Assembly (NCBI GenBank): GCA_046484325.1
Contig: JAWOJB010000076.1
Coordinates: forward strand, 1-51,018
Origin: JAWOJB01 sp046484325
GTDB taxonomy: Bacteria > Actinomycetota > Acidimicrobiia > Spongiisociales > ZC4RG35
Length of the DNA: 51,018 bases
Direction of reading: 5' to 3'
The notes beneath the pieces are model-generated. The model saw only the letters and a program-made list of their open reading frames with translations. It ran no database searches and was not told the origin of the DNA. Shown piece by piece: positions 25,949 through 34,044 of the stretch; positions within the stretch are counted from its first letter, which is position 1; each line of letters begins with the position of its first letter. Both the position numbers and the translations under genes were made by a program.

Positions 25949-27154
25949 ATGCGCAGCTTCCCTCCCGCGCTCGTCGCCCCGGCGGTCGAGGCCGCCCGGC
26001 GAGCCTTGAAGGAACTCGACGACGACGAGGTGCCCGCCCCGCTCCGTACGGCGGCCGCCTCCTCGGCCCGCCGGCTGCCGCCCCCGATCGCGGGCCGGGT
26101 GGCCAGGGAGCTCGATGCCGGAGCATGGCTCCGAGAGCGGGCCCTGGAGGCCTGGCCGGGTGCGGATCCGGCCTCCGAGGACCCGGCGAGCGCGGCCTCG
26201 GCGCTCTTCCTGCTCCGTCCGGAGGGCTGGGAAGAGCGTTTCGATGCGGAGGTCACCCGATTCGAGCGGGAGCGGGGCCGGCGGTCCGAGGATGCAGATC
26301 GGCGACGCGGGCGCCAGATGGCCGACGACCTCGAGGCGCTCCGGAGGCGGCTCGAGGATGCCCGCACCGAGGCCGACCGGCGGGTGTCGGAGGCCGCGCA
26401 GAGCGAAGCGGCCCGAGGGGAGCGGGCCGTCCGGCGGGCGGCGGAGCTCGAGGCCGAGGTCGCCCGGCTCCGTCGCGAGGCGGCCCGGGCCGAGGTCGAG
26501 ATCGCCGAGCTCCAGGCCGAGTTGTCGGAGGCCGATCTCCGCATCGAGGTCCTCCGCAGGGCCGGGCGAGCCAGGCCACGTCAGGCTCAGGTCACCGGGG
26601 AGGGCGGATCATGGACGTGGGCGCGAGGGCGGCCCGTCGAGCTGGCCAGGTCGCTCGATCAGCTCGTCGCCGCCGTGCCGGCCTCACCAGAGGACGAGCC
26701 CGCCCGCCGGGAAGCGGTCGGATCCATCGGGCTGCCGGACGGGGTCCGGCCCGATCGCCCGGAGGCGGTGGACTGGCTGCTGAGGCTCGACATCCCGGTG
26801 TCGCTGGTGGTCGACGGGTACAACGTGATCCATCATCTGACCGGAACGCCCGATGCCGTCGGGCGGGAGCTCCTGGAACGGGGCCTGTCGAGGGTCCGGC
26901 GCCTGGCCGACGCGCCCATCAGGGTCACCGTCGTCTACGACAGCGCCGCCGAGGTGTCACGCCATCAACGCTCTGGTCTCGAGATCCGGTTCGTCCCGGA
27001 TGCCGACGAGGACGTCAGGGCGGTGGCGGCGGCGGCCGGCGGGACCGTGGTCGTGGTGAGCTCGGACCGAGCCGTTCGCGACGGCGTCGAGGGCAGACCG
27101 GTCATCGGGCTGTGGTCCGAGGCCATGGCCGGCTGGATCTCCCGCCGCCGCTGA
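25949..27154 (+). CDS. Coiled-coil NYN/YacP-like RNase-domain protein
   Basis: This 401-residue protein has a helical N-terminal region, a long coiled coil at about residues 95-215 (Glu/Arg/Ala heptads such as AELEAEVARLRREAARAEVE), a linker, then a C-terminal NYN (PIN-like) domain. The domain starts SLVVDGYNVIHHLTG near 290 with the catalytic-type Asp, has VVYDSAAEVS near 330, and ends VVVVSSDRAVRDGVEGRPVI with another conserved Asp. NYN domains of the YacP type are predicted RNA nucleases. It diverges from ilvB. The coiled coil suggests an oligomer; the RNA substrate is unknown. Confidence 0.82.
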   Translation: MRSFPPALVAPAVEAARRALKELDDDEVPAPLRTAAASSARRLPPPIAGRVARELDAGAWLRERALEAWPGADPASEDPASAASALFLLRPEGWEERFDAEVTRFERERGRRSEDADRRRGRQMADDLEALRRRLEDARTEADRRVSEAAQSEAARGERAVRRAAELEAEVARLRREAARAEVEIAELQAELSEADLRIEVLRRAGRARPRQAQVTGEGGSWTWARGRPVELARSLDQLVAAVPASPEDEPARREAVGSIGLPDGVRPDRPEAVDWLLRLDIPVSLVVDGYNVIHHLTGTPDAVGRELLERGLSRVRRLADAPIRVTVVYDSAAEVSRHQRSGLEIRFVPDADEDVRAVAAAAGGTVVVVSSDRAVRDGVEGRPVIGLWSEAMAGWISRRR

Positions 27155-27195
27155 CGAGACCCCGGCCCGCCCGGAATCCTGTCGTACCCGTCCGA

Positions 27196-27201
27196 TACGT
27201 T
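27196..27201 (+). promoter_or_regulatory. -10 element before the Cys-rich gene
   Basis: TACGTT lies seven bases before the ATG at 27209, consistent with leaderless transcription. Confidence 0.4.
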
Positions 27202-27208
27202 GCGTGTC

Positions 27209-27421
27209 ATGACGACGGACAGGATCCTCATCGACTGCGATGCCTGCTGTATGCAGGGCACCGATGCATGTGACGACTGTGTGGTGTCGGTGATGATCGC
27301 CGACGGCCCCCCCTCGCTGGTACCGGCCGAGCTGCGGGCGCTGGACGTGCTCGCCGAGGCAGGGCTGGTCCCGCGCCTGCGCCTCGCCACGGGGGCAGGC
27401 CGGGACGAGGCCGCCTCCTGA
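27209..27421 (+). CDS. Cysteine-rich small protein
   Basis: This 70-residue protein starts MTTDRILIDCDACCMQGTDA and continues CDDCVVSVMI. Five cysteines fall within residues 10-23 (CDACC...CDDC), a likely zinc or iron-sulfur binding knuckle, followed by a helix (ELRALDVLAEAGLVPRLRL) and a short polar tail. I do not recognise a named family. It lies between the NYN gene and queG on the same strand, with its own -10-like element. TTG three codons upstream is an alternative start. Confidence 0.75.
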   Translation: MTTDRILIDCDACCMQGTDACDDCVVSVMIADGPPSLVPAELRALDVLAEAGLVPRLRLATGAGRDEAAS

Positions 27422-27438
27422 GGCCGGTCCCGGCCTCA
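27419..27438. terminator. Hairpin after the Cys-rich gene
   Basis: TGAGGCCGG (starting at the stop codon) and CCGGCCTCA form a perfect inverted repeat with a two-base centre. No T-run follows, so termination is possible but not certain. Confidence 0.4.
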
Positions 27439-27456
27439 GGTCATCCCCCTCCGGGG

Positions 27457-27462
27457 TAGCCT
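27457..27462 (+). promoter_or_regulatory. -10 element of queG
   Basis: TAGCCT lies eight bases before the ATG at 27471, consistent with a leaderless queG transcript. Confidence 0.45.
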
Positions 27463-27470
27463 CGACCCGT

Positions 27471-28616
27471 ATGCAGCAGGCACTCGGCTCGGTGTGGGAC
27501 GAGCTGGTGTCGGCCACCGGCCGTCATGGTGTGGAGCGGCTCGGCGTTACGACCGCCGACGCCTTTCCCGAGGTCGAGGCCGAGCTCGAGCGGCGAACCG
27601 CCGACGGGAGTCGGCGAGGGCTGGGATTCACCTATACGGCTCCCCGGATTGCCACGAACCCCCGGGTCGGATTCCCGTGGGCTCGACGGCTGATCGTGGG
27701 CGGGCGTCCCTATCTCCCCGGGGCCGGCACACCCGCATCGGGGCTTCCCGGGACCGGGCGCATCGCCCGCTTCGCCGTCGGGGATGCCTACGAGCCCCTT
27801 CGAGCCGGCCTGGAGGCAGCCGGGGAGGTCCTCCGGAGCCACGGGTTCGAGGCGGTGGTGCTGTGCGACGACTCCCGGCTCGTCGACCGTGCTGCCGCCG
27901 TCCGGGCGGGTGTCGGCTGGTGGGGCAGGAACGCCATGGTCCTGGCTCCCGGGGCAGGGCCCTGGATGCTGCTGGGCTCGATCGTCACCGATGCCCCGTT
28001 TGGCCCCACTCCCCGGATGGAGCGCGATTGCGGAACCTGCACGGCCTGTCTCCCGGCCTGCCCCACCGGAGCGCTGGTGGCCCCGGGGGTGCTCGACGCC
28101 CGGTTGTGCCTGGCGGCCTGGGCCCAGGCGCCCGGGGTGATCCCGCGCGAACTGCGGCCGGCGATGGGCGACCGCATCTACGGGTGCGACGACTGTCTCG
28201 AGGCCTGCCCTCCGGGCGGGCGGCTGCTCGCCGCCTCGGGGGAGCCGAGGGGGAGCGTCGATCTGGGGTCGCTGCTCCAGGCGTCCGACGCCGAGTTGAA
28301 AAAAGCCTTCGGCCACCTGTACCTGCCCGGGCGCCGGCCACGAGTCCTCCGACGCAACGCCCTCGTCGCCCTGGCGAACACCGGCGACGAGCGCCATCAC
28401 GCGATGGTGCTCGGCTACCTGGGCCATCCCGACTGGCTGCTCCGTCTCCACGCCGCATGGGCGGCTGCGATCCTCGTCGGGGACGGTGCGGGCCCCTTCC
28501 TCGAGGTGGCCCTCGACCGGGAGGCCCGATCCGAGGTCGCCGCCGAGATCTCCTGGGCGATCGGGGAGGTCAGCCGACGCCCAGCGGGCCGTAGGCCAGC
28601 TCGAAGTACTCCTTGA
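27471..28616 (+). CDS. queG: Epoxyqueuosine reductase
   Basis: This cobalamin and iron-sulfur enzyme reduces epoxyqueuosine to queuosine in tRNA anticodons. It has 381 residues. The N-terminal cobalamin-binding domain includes CDDSRLVDRAAAVRAGVGWW followed by GRNAMVL near residues 127-157, with the conserved catalytic-type Asp. Two [4Fe-4S] clusters are supplied by CGTCTACLPACP from Cys187 and by GCDDCLEACP near 240. HEAT-like repeats fill the C terminus (NALVALANTGDERHHAMVL). No other queuosine gene is in the window. The last 47 bases overlap the 3' end of glgP on the opposite strand. Confidence 0.92.
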   Translation: MQQALGSVWDELVSATGRHGVERLGVTTADAFPEVEAELERRTADGSRRGLGFTYTAPRIATNPRVGFPWARRLIVGGRPYLPGAGTPASGLPGTGRIARFAVGDAYEPLRAGLEAAGEVLRSHGFEAVVLCDDSRLVDRAAAVRAGVGWWGRNAMVLAPGAGPWMLLGSIVTDAPFGPTPRMERDCGTCTACLPACPTGALVAPGVLDARLCLAAWAQAPGVIPRELRPAMGDRIYGCDDCLEACPPGGRLLAASGEPRGSVDLGSLLQASDAELKKAFGHLYLPGRRPRVLRRNALVALANTGDERHHAMVLGYLGHPDWLLRLHAAWAAAILVGDGAGPFLEVALDREARSEVAAEISWAIGEVSRRPAGRRPARSTP

Positions 28617-30696
28617 CCATCCGGTGGCTCGAGAAGGCGATGAGGCTCGACACGATCGACTCCCGCATGTGGTCGACCCAGCCGTGCGGGATCCCGTCGG
28701 CATCTCGGTCGTAGTACAGCGGAGCGACCTCGTGCTCGAGCACGTCGTAGAAGGACGACGCGTCGAACCGGTCGTGCTCCGCCCAGTCCCCACCGCCGTG
28801 GTCCCGTCCGAACGTCCAGCCGTTCTTTCCGTTGAAGCCCTCGATCCACCAGCCGTCGAGCACCGAGAGGTTGAGGGTCCCGTTGATCGCCGCCTTCATG
28901 CCGGACGTCCCACTGGCCTCCATCGGCGGGCGGGGGTTGTTGACCCAGACGTCGACGCCCTGCACCATGAACCGGGCCATGCGGGCGTCGTAGTTCTCCA
29001 ACTGGTAGACGTGACCCTTGAACTCGGGGCTCGCCTCGATCTCCTCGATTCGCCGGATGTACTCCTGACCGTGGACATCGGCGGGATGGGCCTTGCCGGC
29101 GAACACGACCTGTACCGGGCGGTCCGGGTTCGTCAGGATCCGGCGCAGCCGGTCGAGGTCCTCGAACATCAGGGTGGCCCGCTTGTACGTGGCGAAGCGT
29201 CGGGCGAACCCGAGGGTGAGCCGGTCCGTGGGGAGCAGGTTCTCGACCGCCCGTAGCTCGTCGGGTCCGGCGCCGTGGCGGGCGAACTGATCGCGGAGTC
29301 GCCCGCGGGCGAACCGTACGAAGATCTCCTTGCGGGCCTGGTGGGTCTGCCAGATCTGCTCGTCCCGCAGCTCGGGGGCGTGCTCGACCAGCAGCACCTC
29401 GTCGTCGAGGAGGTCGACCGCCCAGGACGGTCCGAAGGCCCCGGTGAGGATGCGACCGGCGTCCCGCCCGATCCAGGTCGGGGTGTGGACTCCGTTCGTG
29501 ACGGCGTGGGCGTCGCCCCCGATGAGGTGGTGCCAGTCCCGGCCCACGATCTCTCCGTGCCGCTGGGAGACGCCGTTGACGACGGCGGCGAAGCGGATCG
29601 CCAGGGCGCCCAGGTCGAAGCGGTCCTGGTCGGCGTCATGGGCCTTGCCCAGCGCCATCACGCCGTCGAGGCCGAGGCCGGTGCGCTCGGCCCACGGTTC
29701 CAGGTACTTGGCGGCGGTGGCGCCGTCGAAGACCTCGTTCCCCGCCGGGACCGGGGTGTGCAGCGTGAAGATCGTTCGCTCCTTGATCCGTGAGCGGGCG
29801 ACGTCGAAGAGGTCACCCGCCTTGGTGTGGCCGGCCAGCCGCTCGAGCACGCTCATGGCCGCGTGACCCTCGTTCACGTGCCACACGCCGGGCTCGATTC
29901 CGAGGGCCTCGAGCGCCCGCACCGCACCGATTCCGAGCACCAGCTCCTGACAGAAGCGCATCTCCCGGCCCCGCACGTACAACGTGTGGGTGATGTGGCG
30001 GTCCGCCGGGTCGTTCGTCCGGATGTCGGTGTCCAGAAGCAGCAGGGGGACCCGGCCGATCTGGAGGCACCAGACCGCCGCCCGCACCTCCCTGCCCGGG
30101 AACTCGATCCCCACGGTCAGCTGACCGCCGGTGGGCGCAGCCACCGGCAGCACCGGGAGCCCGCGCAGATCCAGCGTCGGGTAGATGTGCTGCTGGGCGC
30201 CTGAGGCCTCGATCTCCTGACGGAAATAGCCCCGCCGGAAGAGCAGCCCGACGCCAACGAACGGGATGCCCAGGTCCGATGCCGCCTTGGCGTGATCGCC
30301 GGCGAGGATCCCGAGGCCGCCCGAGTAGAAGGGGAGCGAGTGGTGGACCCCGAACTCGGTGCACAGGTAGGCCACCGGCCCGTCGAGGTCACGGTTTCGG
30401 AGGTCGAACCAGGTGTCCTCGGCGGTCATGTAGCGGTCGAAGTCGGCGATGGCCCGCCGGTAGCGCTCCTCGACCGACTCGACCTGGGCGAGCTCCTCCC
30501 AGTGGGCGCGGTCGATCGACGAGATGAGGTCGATCGGGTTGTGATACTGCTCCCAGCCGCTCGGGTCGATGGCGGTCCACAGGCTGTGGCCTGCCGGGCT
30601 CCACGACCACCACAGGTTGTAGGCCAGTTCGACCACGCGGGAGAGCCCGTTGGGGACCTTGTACGGAAGCTGCGAGAAGGTGGGAATCGTCACCAC
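28570..30696 (-). CDS. glgP: Alpha-glucan phosphorylase
   Basis: This enzyme releases glucose-1-phosphate from glycogen or maltodextrins with pyridoxal phosphate. It has 708 residues and belongs to the TIGR02094-type family with an N-terminal DUF3417 (PYKVPNGLSRVVELAYNLWW, then SWSPAGHSLW). Conserved segments include CTEFGVHHSLPFYSGGLGIL near 110 and EASGTSGMKAAINGTLNLSV near 610, where the Lys carries PLP. GTG at 30696 is preferred because AAGGGG stands nine bases before it; GTG 30693 or ATG 30741 are alternatives. It diverges from ilvD, whose start is about 100 bases away. Confidence 0.93.
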   Translation of the reverse strand: MVTIPTFSQLPYKVPNGLSRVVELAYNLWWSWSPAGHSLWTAIDPSGWEQYHNPIDLISSIDRAHWEELAQVESVEERYRRAIADFDRYMTAEDTWFDLRNRDLDGPVAYLCTEFGVHHSLPFYSGGLGILAGDHAKAASDLGIPFVGVGLLFRRGYFRQEIEASGAQQHIYPTLDLRGLPVLPVAAPTGGQLTVGIEFPGREVRAAVWCLQIGRVPLLLLDTDIRTNDPADRHITHTLYVRGREMRFCQELVLGIGAVRALEALGIEPGVWHVNEGHAAMSVLERLAGHTKAGDLFDVARSRIKERTIFTLHTPVPAGNEVFDGATAAKYLEPWAERTGLGLDGVMALGKAHDADQDRFDLGALAIRFAAVVNGVSQRHGEIVGRDWHHLIGGDAHAVTNGVHTPTWIGRDAGRILTGAFGPSWAVDLLDDEVLLVEHAPELRDEQIWQTHQARKEIFVRFARGRLRDQFARHGAGPDELRAVENLLPTDRLTLGFARRFATYKRATLMFEDLDRLRRILTNPDRPVQVVFAGKAHPADVHGQEYIRRIEEIEASPEFKGHVYQLENYDARMARFMVQGVDVWVNNPRPPMEASGTSGMKAAINGTLNLSVLDGWWIEGFNGKNGWTFGRDHGGGDWAEHDRFDASSFYDVLEHEVAPLYYDRDADGIPHGWVDHMRESIVSSLIAFSSHRMVKEYFELAYGPLGVG

Positions 30697-30780
30697 GGTG
30701 GGGTTCCCCTTGGAAGATGCGAAGGAAGACCTGACGACCATAGCCCGGATGGGCGGCGCCGGGCACACGACGCCGTCCCG

Positions 30781-30786
30781 TAACAT
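30781..30786 (+). promoter_or_regulatory. -10 element of ilvD
   Basis: TAACAT lies seven bases before the ATG at 30794, consistent with leaderless transcription of ilvD. Confidence 0.45.
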
Positions 30787-30793
30787 CGCGGGC

Positions 30794-32470
30794 ATGTCCA
30801 CCAAGATCCATTCCCAGGACGTCACCGAGGGGGTCGCGAAGGCGGGAGCCCGGGCGATGCTGCGGGCGGTGGGCCTCACCGACGACGACTGGTCCAAGCC
30901 GCAGATCGGCCTGGTCTCGGCGGGCAACGAGGTCACGCCGTGCAACGTGACCGGTCCGATGCTCTCCGAACGGGCCAAGGGGGGGGTCCGCGGCGCCGGC
31001 GGGGTGGGGCTCGTGTTCGCCACGATCGCGGTGTCGGATGGGATCTCGATGGGCCACGAGGGCATGCGGGCCTCGCTCGTCTCGCGCGAGGTCATCGCCG
31101 ACTCGGTCGAGCTCGTGATGCACGCCGAGCGGTTCGACGGCATGGTGTCGATCGCCGGATGCGACAAGTCGCTGCCGGGCATGCTGATGGCGGCTGCCCG
31201 CACCAACCTCCCGTCGGTGTTCCTGTACGGGGGCTCCAGCCTGCCCGGCCGGTACCGGGGCAGGGACATCTCGATCGTGGACGTGTTCGAGGGGATCGGT
31301 GCAGCCTCCGAGGGCCGGATCAGCCTCGAGGAGCTGGCCGAGATCGAGAGGAGCGCCTGTCCGGGAGCCGGCTCGTGTGCCGGCATGTTCACCGCCAACA
31401 CGATGGCGTCGGTGGGGGAGGCGATCGGCATGTCGCTTCCCGGCAGCGCCACGGTCCCGGCGGTGGATCCCCGGTTGGAGGAGTACGCCGTGCGCTCGGG
31501 AGAGGCGGTGATGCGACTGCTCGAGGGCGGCGTCCGACCACGTCACATCCTCACCCGTGAGGCCTTCGAGAACGCCATCACCACGGTCATGGCGCTCGGC
31601 GGCTCGACCAACGCCGTGCTCCACCTGCTGGCCATCGCCGCCGAGGCCGGGGTGCCGTTGCGCCTCGAGGACTTCGATCGGATCAGCCGCCGCACCCCCC
31701 ACCTGGGGGATCTCAAGCCGTTCGGGCGCTTCCACATGGTCGATCTCGACCGGATCGGGGGCGTGCCCGTGGTCCTGCGGGCGCTGCTCGACGAGGGCCT
31801 CCTCCATGGCGACGCCCTGACCGTGACGGGCCGGAGCGTGGCCGAGAACCTGGAGGGTGTGGGTTTCCCGGTGGATCAGGAGGTGGTCCGGGCGCCCTCC
31901 GCCCCGCTCGCACCCGAGGGCGGCATCGCCGTCCTGCGGGGATCCCTGGCCCCGAGCGGCGCCGTCGTCAAGGTGGCGGGCATCGAGTTGGAGACCTTCG
32001 AGGGCCCCGCCAGGGTCTTCGAGGGCGAGCAGGCCGCCCTCGATGCCCTCTTCGAGCACGACATCCACCCGGGTGATGTGGTCGTGGTCAGGACCGAGGG
32101 CCCCAAGGGTGGTCCGGGGATGCGCGAGATGCTGCAGATCACCGCCGCCATCAAGGGTGCCGGGCTCGGTAAGGAGGTCTTGCTGATCACCGATGGGCGG
32201 TTCTCGGGTGGAACCACCGGGCTGTGCATCGGGCACGTCGCACCCGAGTCGGAGGAGGGCGGTCCGATCGGCCTCGTGGAGGAAGGCGACCGTGTCCGGG
32301 TGGACCTTCCAGCCCGTCGCCTCGATCTGCTGGTCGACGACGCGGCGGTCGAGGAGCGAAGGGCTCGATGGAAGCCCCACCCCCCTCGATACCCGACCGG
32401 TGCGCTCGCCAAGTACGCCCGGCTCGTGGGGTCGGCGGAGTTCGGCGCCATCACCTCACCCCGCCCATGA
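30794..32470 (+). CDS. ilvD: Dihydroxy-acid dehydratase
   Basis: This iron-sulfur enzyme dehydrates dihydroxy acids to the keto acids that precede valine, leucine and isoleucine. Its 558 residues match the family. The cluster-binding cysteines are in GNEVTPCNVTG near residue 50, AGCDKSLPGM near 120, and PGAGSCAGMFTANTM near 195. The C terminus holds the substrate-binding LLITDGRFSGGTTGLCIGHV near 465. It is on the opposite strand from the other ilv/leu genes and has its own promoter, so it is not part of the attenuated ilvB operon. Its stop overlaps the next small gene (ATGA). Confidence 0.96.
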   Translation: MSTKIHSQDVTEGVAKAGARAMLRAVGLTDDDWSKPQIGLVSAGNEVTPCNVTGPMLSERAKGGVRGAGGVGLVFATIAVSDGISMGHEGMRASLVSREVIADSVELVMHAERFDGMVSIAGCDKSLPGMLMAAARTNLPSVFLYGGSSLPGRYRGRDISIVDVFEGIGAASEGRISLEELAEIERSACPGAGSCAGMFTANTMASVGEAIGMSLPGSATVPAVDPRLEEYAVRSGEAVMRLLEGGVRPRHILTREAFENAITTVMALGGSTNAVLHLLAIAAEAGVPLRLEDFDRISRRTPHLGDLKPFGRFHMVDLDRIGGVPVVLRALLDEGLLHGDALTVTGRSVAENLEGVGFPVDQEVVRAPSAPLAPEGGIAVLRGSLAPSGAVVKVAGIELETFEGPARVFEGEQAALDALFEHDIHPGDVVVVRTEGPKGGPGMREMLQITAAIKGAGLGKEVLLITDGRFSGGTTGLCIGHVAPESEEGGPIGLVEEGDRVRVDLPARRLDLLVDDAAVEERRARWKPHPPRYPTGALAKYARLVGSAEFGAITSPRP

Positions 32471-32769
32471 TCCCGGTGTATGCCGGTGCTCTGCTCGCCG
32501 GGGCGCTCGGCCTGGTGGCGTGGATCTTCGCCCGCTCCTATGCGCTCAACGTCGACCGGCCGGCGCTCGATCCGGAGGAGCGGTTCGGGACGGCGGGGCG
32601 GCGGGTGGTCGCCGGCCTCGTCGGATTCGGCATGGCCGGCATGTCCGCCGAGTTCTCCCCGTTGGGTGTCCCCACCTGGGGGGCGGTGGTGCTGGCGCTC
32701 GCCGGTGCCGGGGCTGCGATCTGGTGGGCGGGCTGGATGACCGGTGACGAGCCCGACGAGGACGCCTGA
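32467..32769 (+). CDS. Small membrane protein after ilvD
   Basis: This 100-residue protein of unknown function has three hydrophobic segments: IPVYAGALLAGALGLVAWIF at the N terminus, VVAGLVGFGMAGMSAEF near residue 48, and WGAVVLALAGAGAAIWWAGW near 70-90. The C terminus is acidic (DEPDEDA). ATG at 32467 overlaps the ilvD stop, so it is co-translated with ilvD. No family recognised. Confidence 0.75.
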   Translation: MIPVYAGALLAGALGLVAWIFARSYALNVDRPALDPEERFGTAGRRVVAGLVGFGMAGMSAEFSPLGVPTWGAVVLALAGAGAAIWWAGWMTGDEPDEDA

Positions 32770-32770
32770 C

Positions 32771-33541
32771 GTGCTCATCGTCAGCGACGTCCACGGTGCC
32801 TTCGACGACCTGGCCCGGGTGGTCGGCTCGGGCGAGGTCGTGCTCGTCCTCGGCGATCTCATCAACCTGATGGACTACCGGACGGGAGAGGGGATCATCG
32901 CCGACGTGCTGGGGGTCGACTTCGCCCGTGCCGCCGCCGATCTGCGGGCCCGGGGCGACTACCCGGCGTTGCGAGAGCTGTGGCGGGCCGAGGTCGGCGA
33001 TCGGTTCGGGTCGATCCGCGAGGCGATCGACCGTCGGGCCGAGCAGGAGTACGCCGCCTGCGGCCGGGCACTCGCCGGTGGCGTCGGCTACGTGACCTAC
33101 GGGAACGTCGACCGGCCCGACCTGCTCGCCCGATCGCTCCCCGAGGGAATGCGGTTCGTCGACGGGTCGGTGGTCGAGCTTGACGGGCTCAGATTCGGGT
33201 TCGTCGGGGGAGGAGTGGCCACCCCGGTGGGAGCGGACGGCGAGGTGACCGACGAGGAGATGTTCGAGAAGCTCACCGCCATCGGCGAGGTGGATGTCCT
33301 CTGCTCCCACCTGCCGCCGGCGGTGACGCCGCTCCACGTGGATGTGGTCACGGGGCGGCCGGAGCGCTCTTCGCTCCCGATCCTCGAGTACCTGCGAGAC
33401 GTCCAGCCCCGATATCACTTCTTCGGCGACGTCCATCAGCCCCAGGCCACCCACTGGAGGGTGGGGCGCACCCGCTGTCGCAACGTGGGCTATTTCCGGG
33501 CGACCCGGCGTCCGGTCGAGTTCGATCCCCAGCGCCTCTGA
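32771..33541 (+). CDS. Calcineurin-like metallophosphoesterase
   Basis: This 256-residue phosphoesterase contains the five blocks of the family: SDVHGAFDDL at the N terminus, LVLGDLINLMD near 30, YGNVDRPD near 112, DVLCSHLPP near 178 and FFGDVHQP near 218. These Asp, Asn and His residues bind two metals. GTG at 32771 starts just before the first motif and just after the preceding gene; GTG 32744 would overlap it by 26 bases. The substrate is unknown. Confidence 0.88.
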   Translation: MLIVSDVHGAFDDLARVVGSGEVVLVLGDLINLMDYRTGEGIIADVLGVDFARAAADLRARGDYPALRELWRAEVGDRFGSIREAIDRRAEQEYAACGRALAGGVGYVTYGNVDRPDLLARSLPEGMRFVDGSVVELDGLRFGFVGGGVATPVGADGEVTDEEMFEKLTAIGEVDVLCSHLPPAVTPLHVDVVTGRPERSSLPILEYLRDVQPRYHFFGDVHQPQATHWRVGRTRCRNVGYFRATRRPVEFDPQRL

Positions 33542-33597
33542 CCGGGGGCGTGGTTGTCGGGGTCCGGTAGGATCACCTGGCAGCGATCGGGAGTTTC

Positions 33598-34044
33598 ATG
33601 GCCTCCAGCACCGTCCAGACCATCGAGATCGACGCCCCCCGGGAGGCGGTGTTCGCCGTGGCGGCCGCCGTCGGCGAGTACCCCGACTGGGCGACCGGGA
33701 TCCGCACCGTCGACGTGCACGAGACTGACCCCGACGGCCGCCCGCTCCGCGCCTCGTTCGTGGTCGACGGGATGGTCAAGGAGATCGCCTACACCCTCGT
33801 CTACGACTACGACGAGCCCGGCCTCATGTCGTGGGTGGCCGAGCCCGGTGACGACATCAAGGAGATGGAGGGCTCCTACGCATTCAACTCGCTCGACGGC
33901 GACCGCACCGAGGTGGTCTACGCGCTCCGGGCCGAGCCGGCTTTCACGATCCCCGGCTTCCTCCGCCGTCAGGTCGAGAAGCAGATCGTAGGCACCGCCC
34001 TGCGCGGGCTCCGTAGTCGAGTCGAGGATCTGGCCTCGGACTGA
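33598..34044 (+). CDS. SRPBCC-family (coenzyme Q-binding/cyclase-like) protein
   Basis: This 148-residue protein has the START-like fold: STVQTIEIDAPREAVFAVAA (first strand and helix), VGEYPDWATGIRTVDV, a beta sheet with SWVAEPGDDIKEMEGSYAF and TEVVYALRAEPAF, and a C-terminal amphipathic helix from about residue 118 (RRQVEKQIVGTALRGLRSRV). Such proteins bind a hydrophobic ligand in the cavity. Its stop overlaps the ArsA-type ATPase start by one base (TGATG), so the two are co-translated. Confidence 0.87.
   Translation: MASSTVQTIEIDAPREAVFAVAAAVGEYPDWATGIRTVDVHETDPDGRPLRASFVVDGMVKEIAYTLVYDYDEPGLMSWVAEPGDDIKEMEGSYAFNSLDGDRTEVVYALRAEPAFTIPGFLRRQVEKQIVGTALRGLRSRVEDLASD

Noticed and set aside
25866..26126. 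Long minus-strand frame running into the ilvB leader peptide
   Set aside because: The upstream part is antisense to the NYN gene and has shadow composition; only the last eight codons fit a function.
30697..30741. ATG at 30741 as glgP start
   Set aside because: It would add 15 residues without homology; GTG at 30696 has a ribosome-binding site at good distance. It remains possible.
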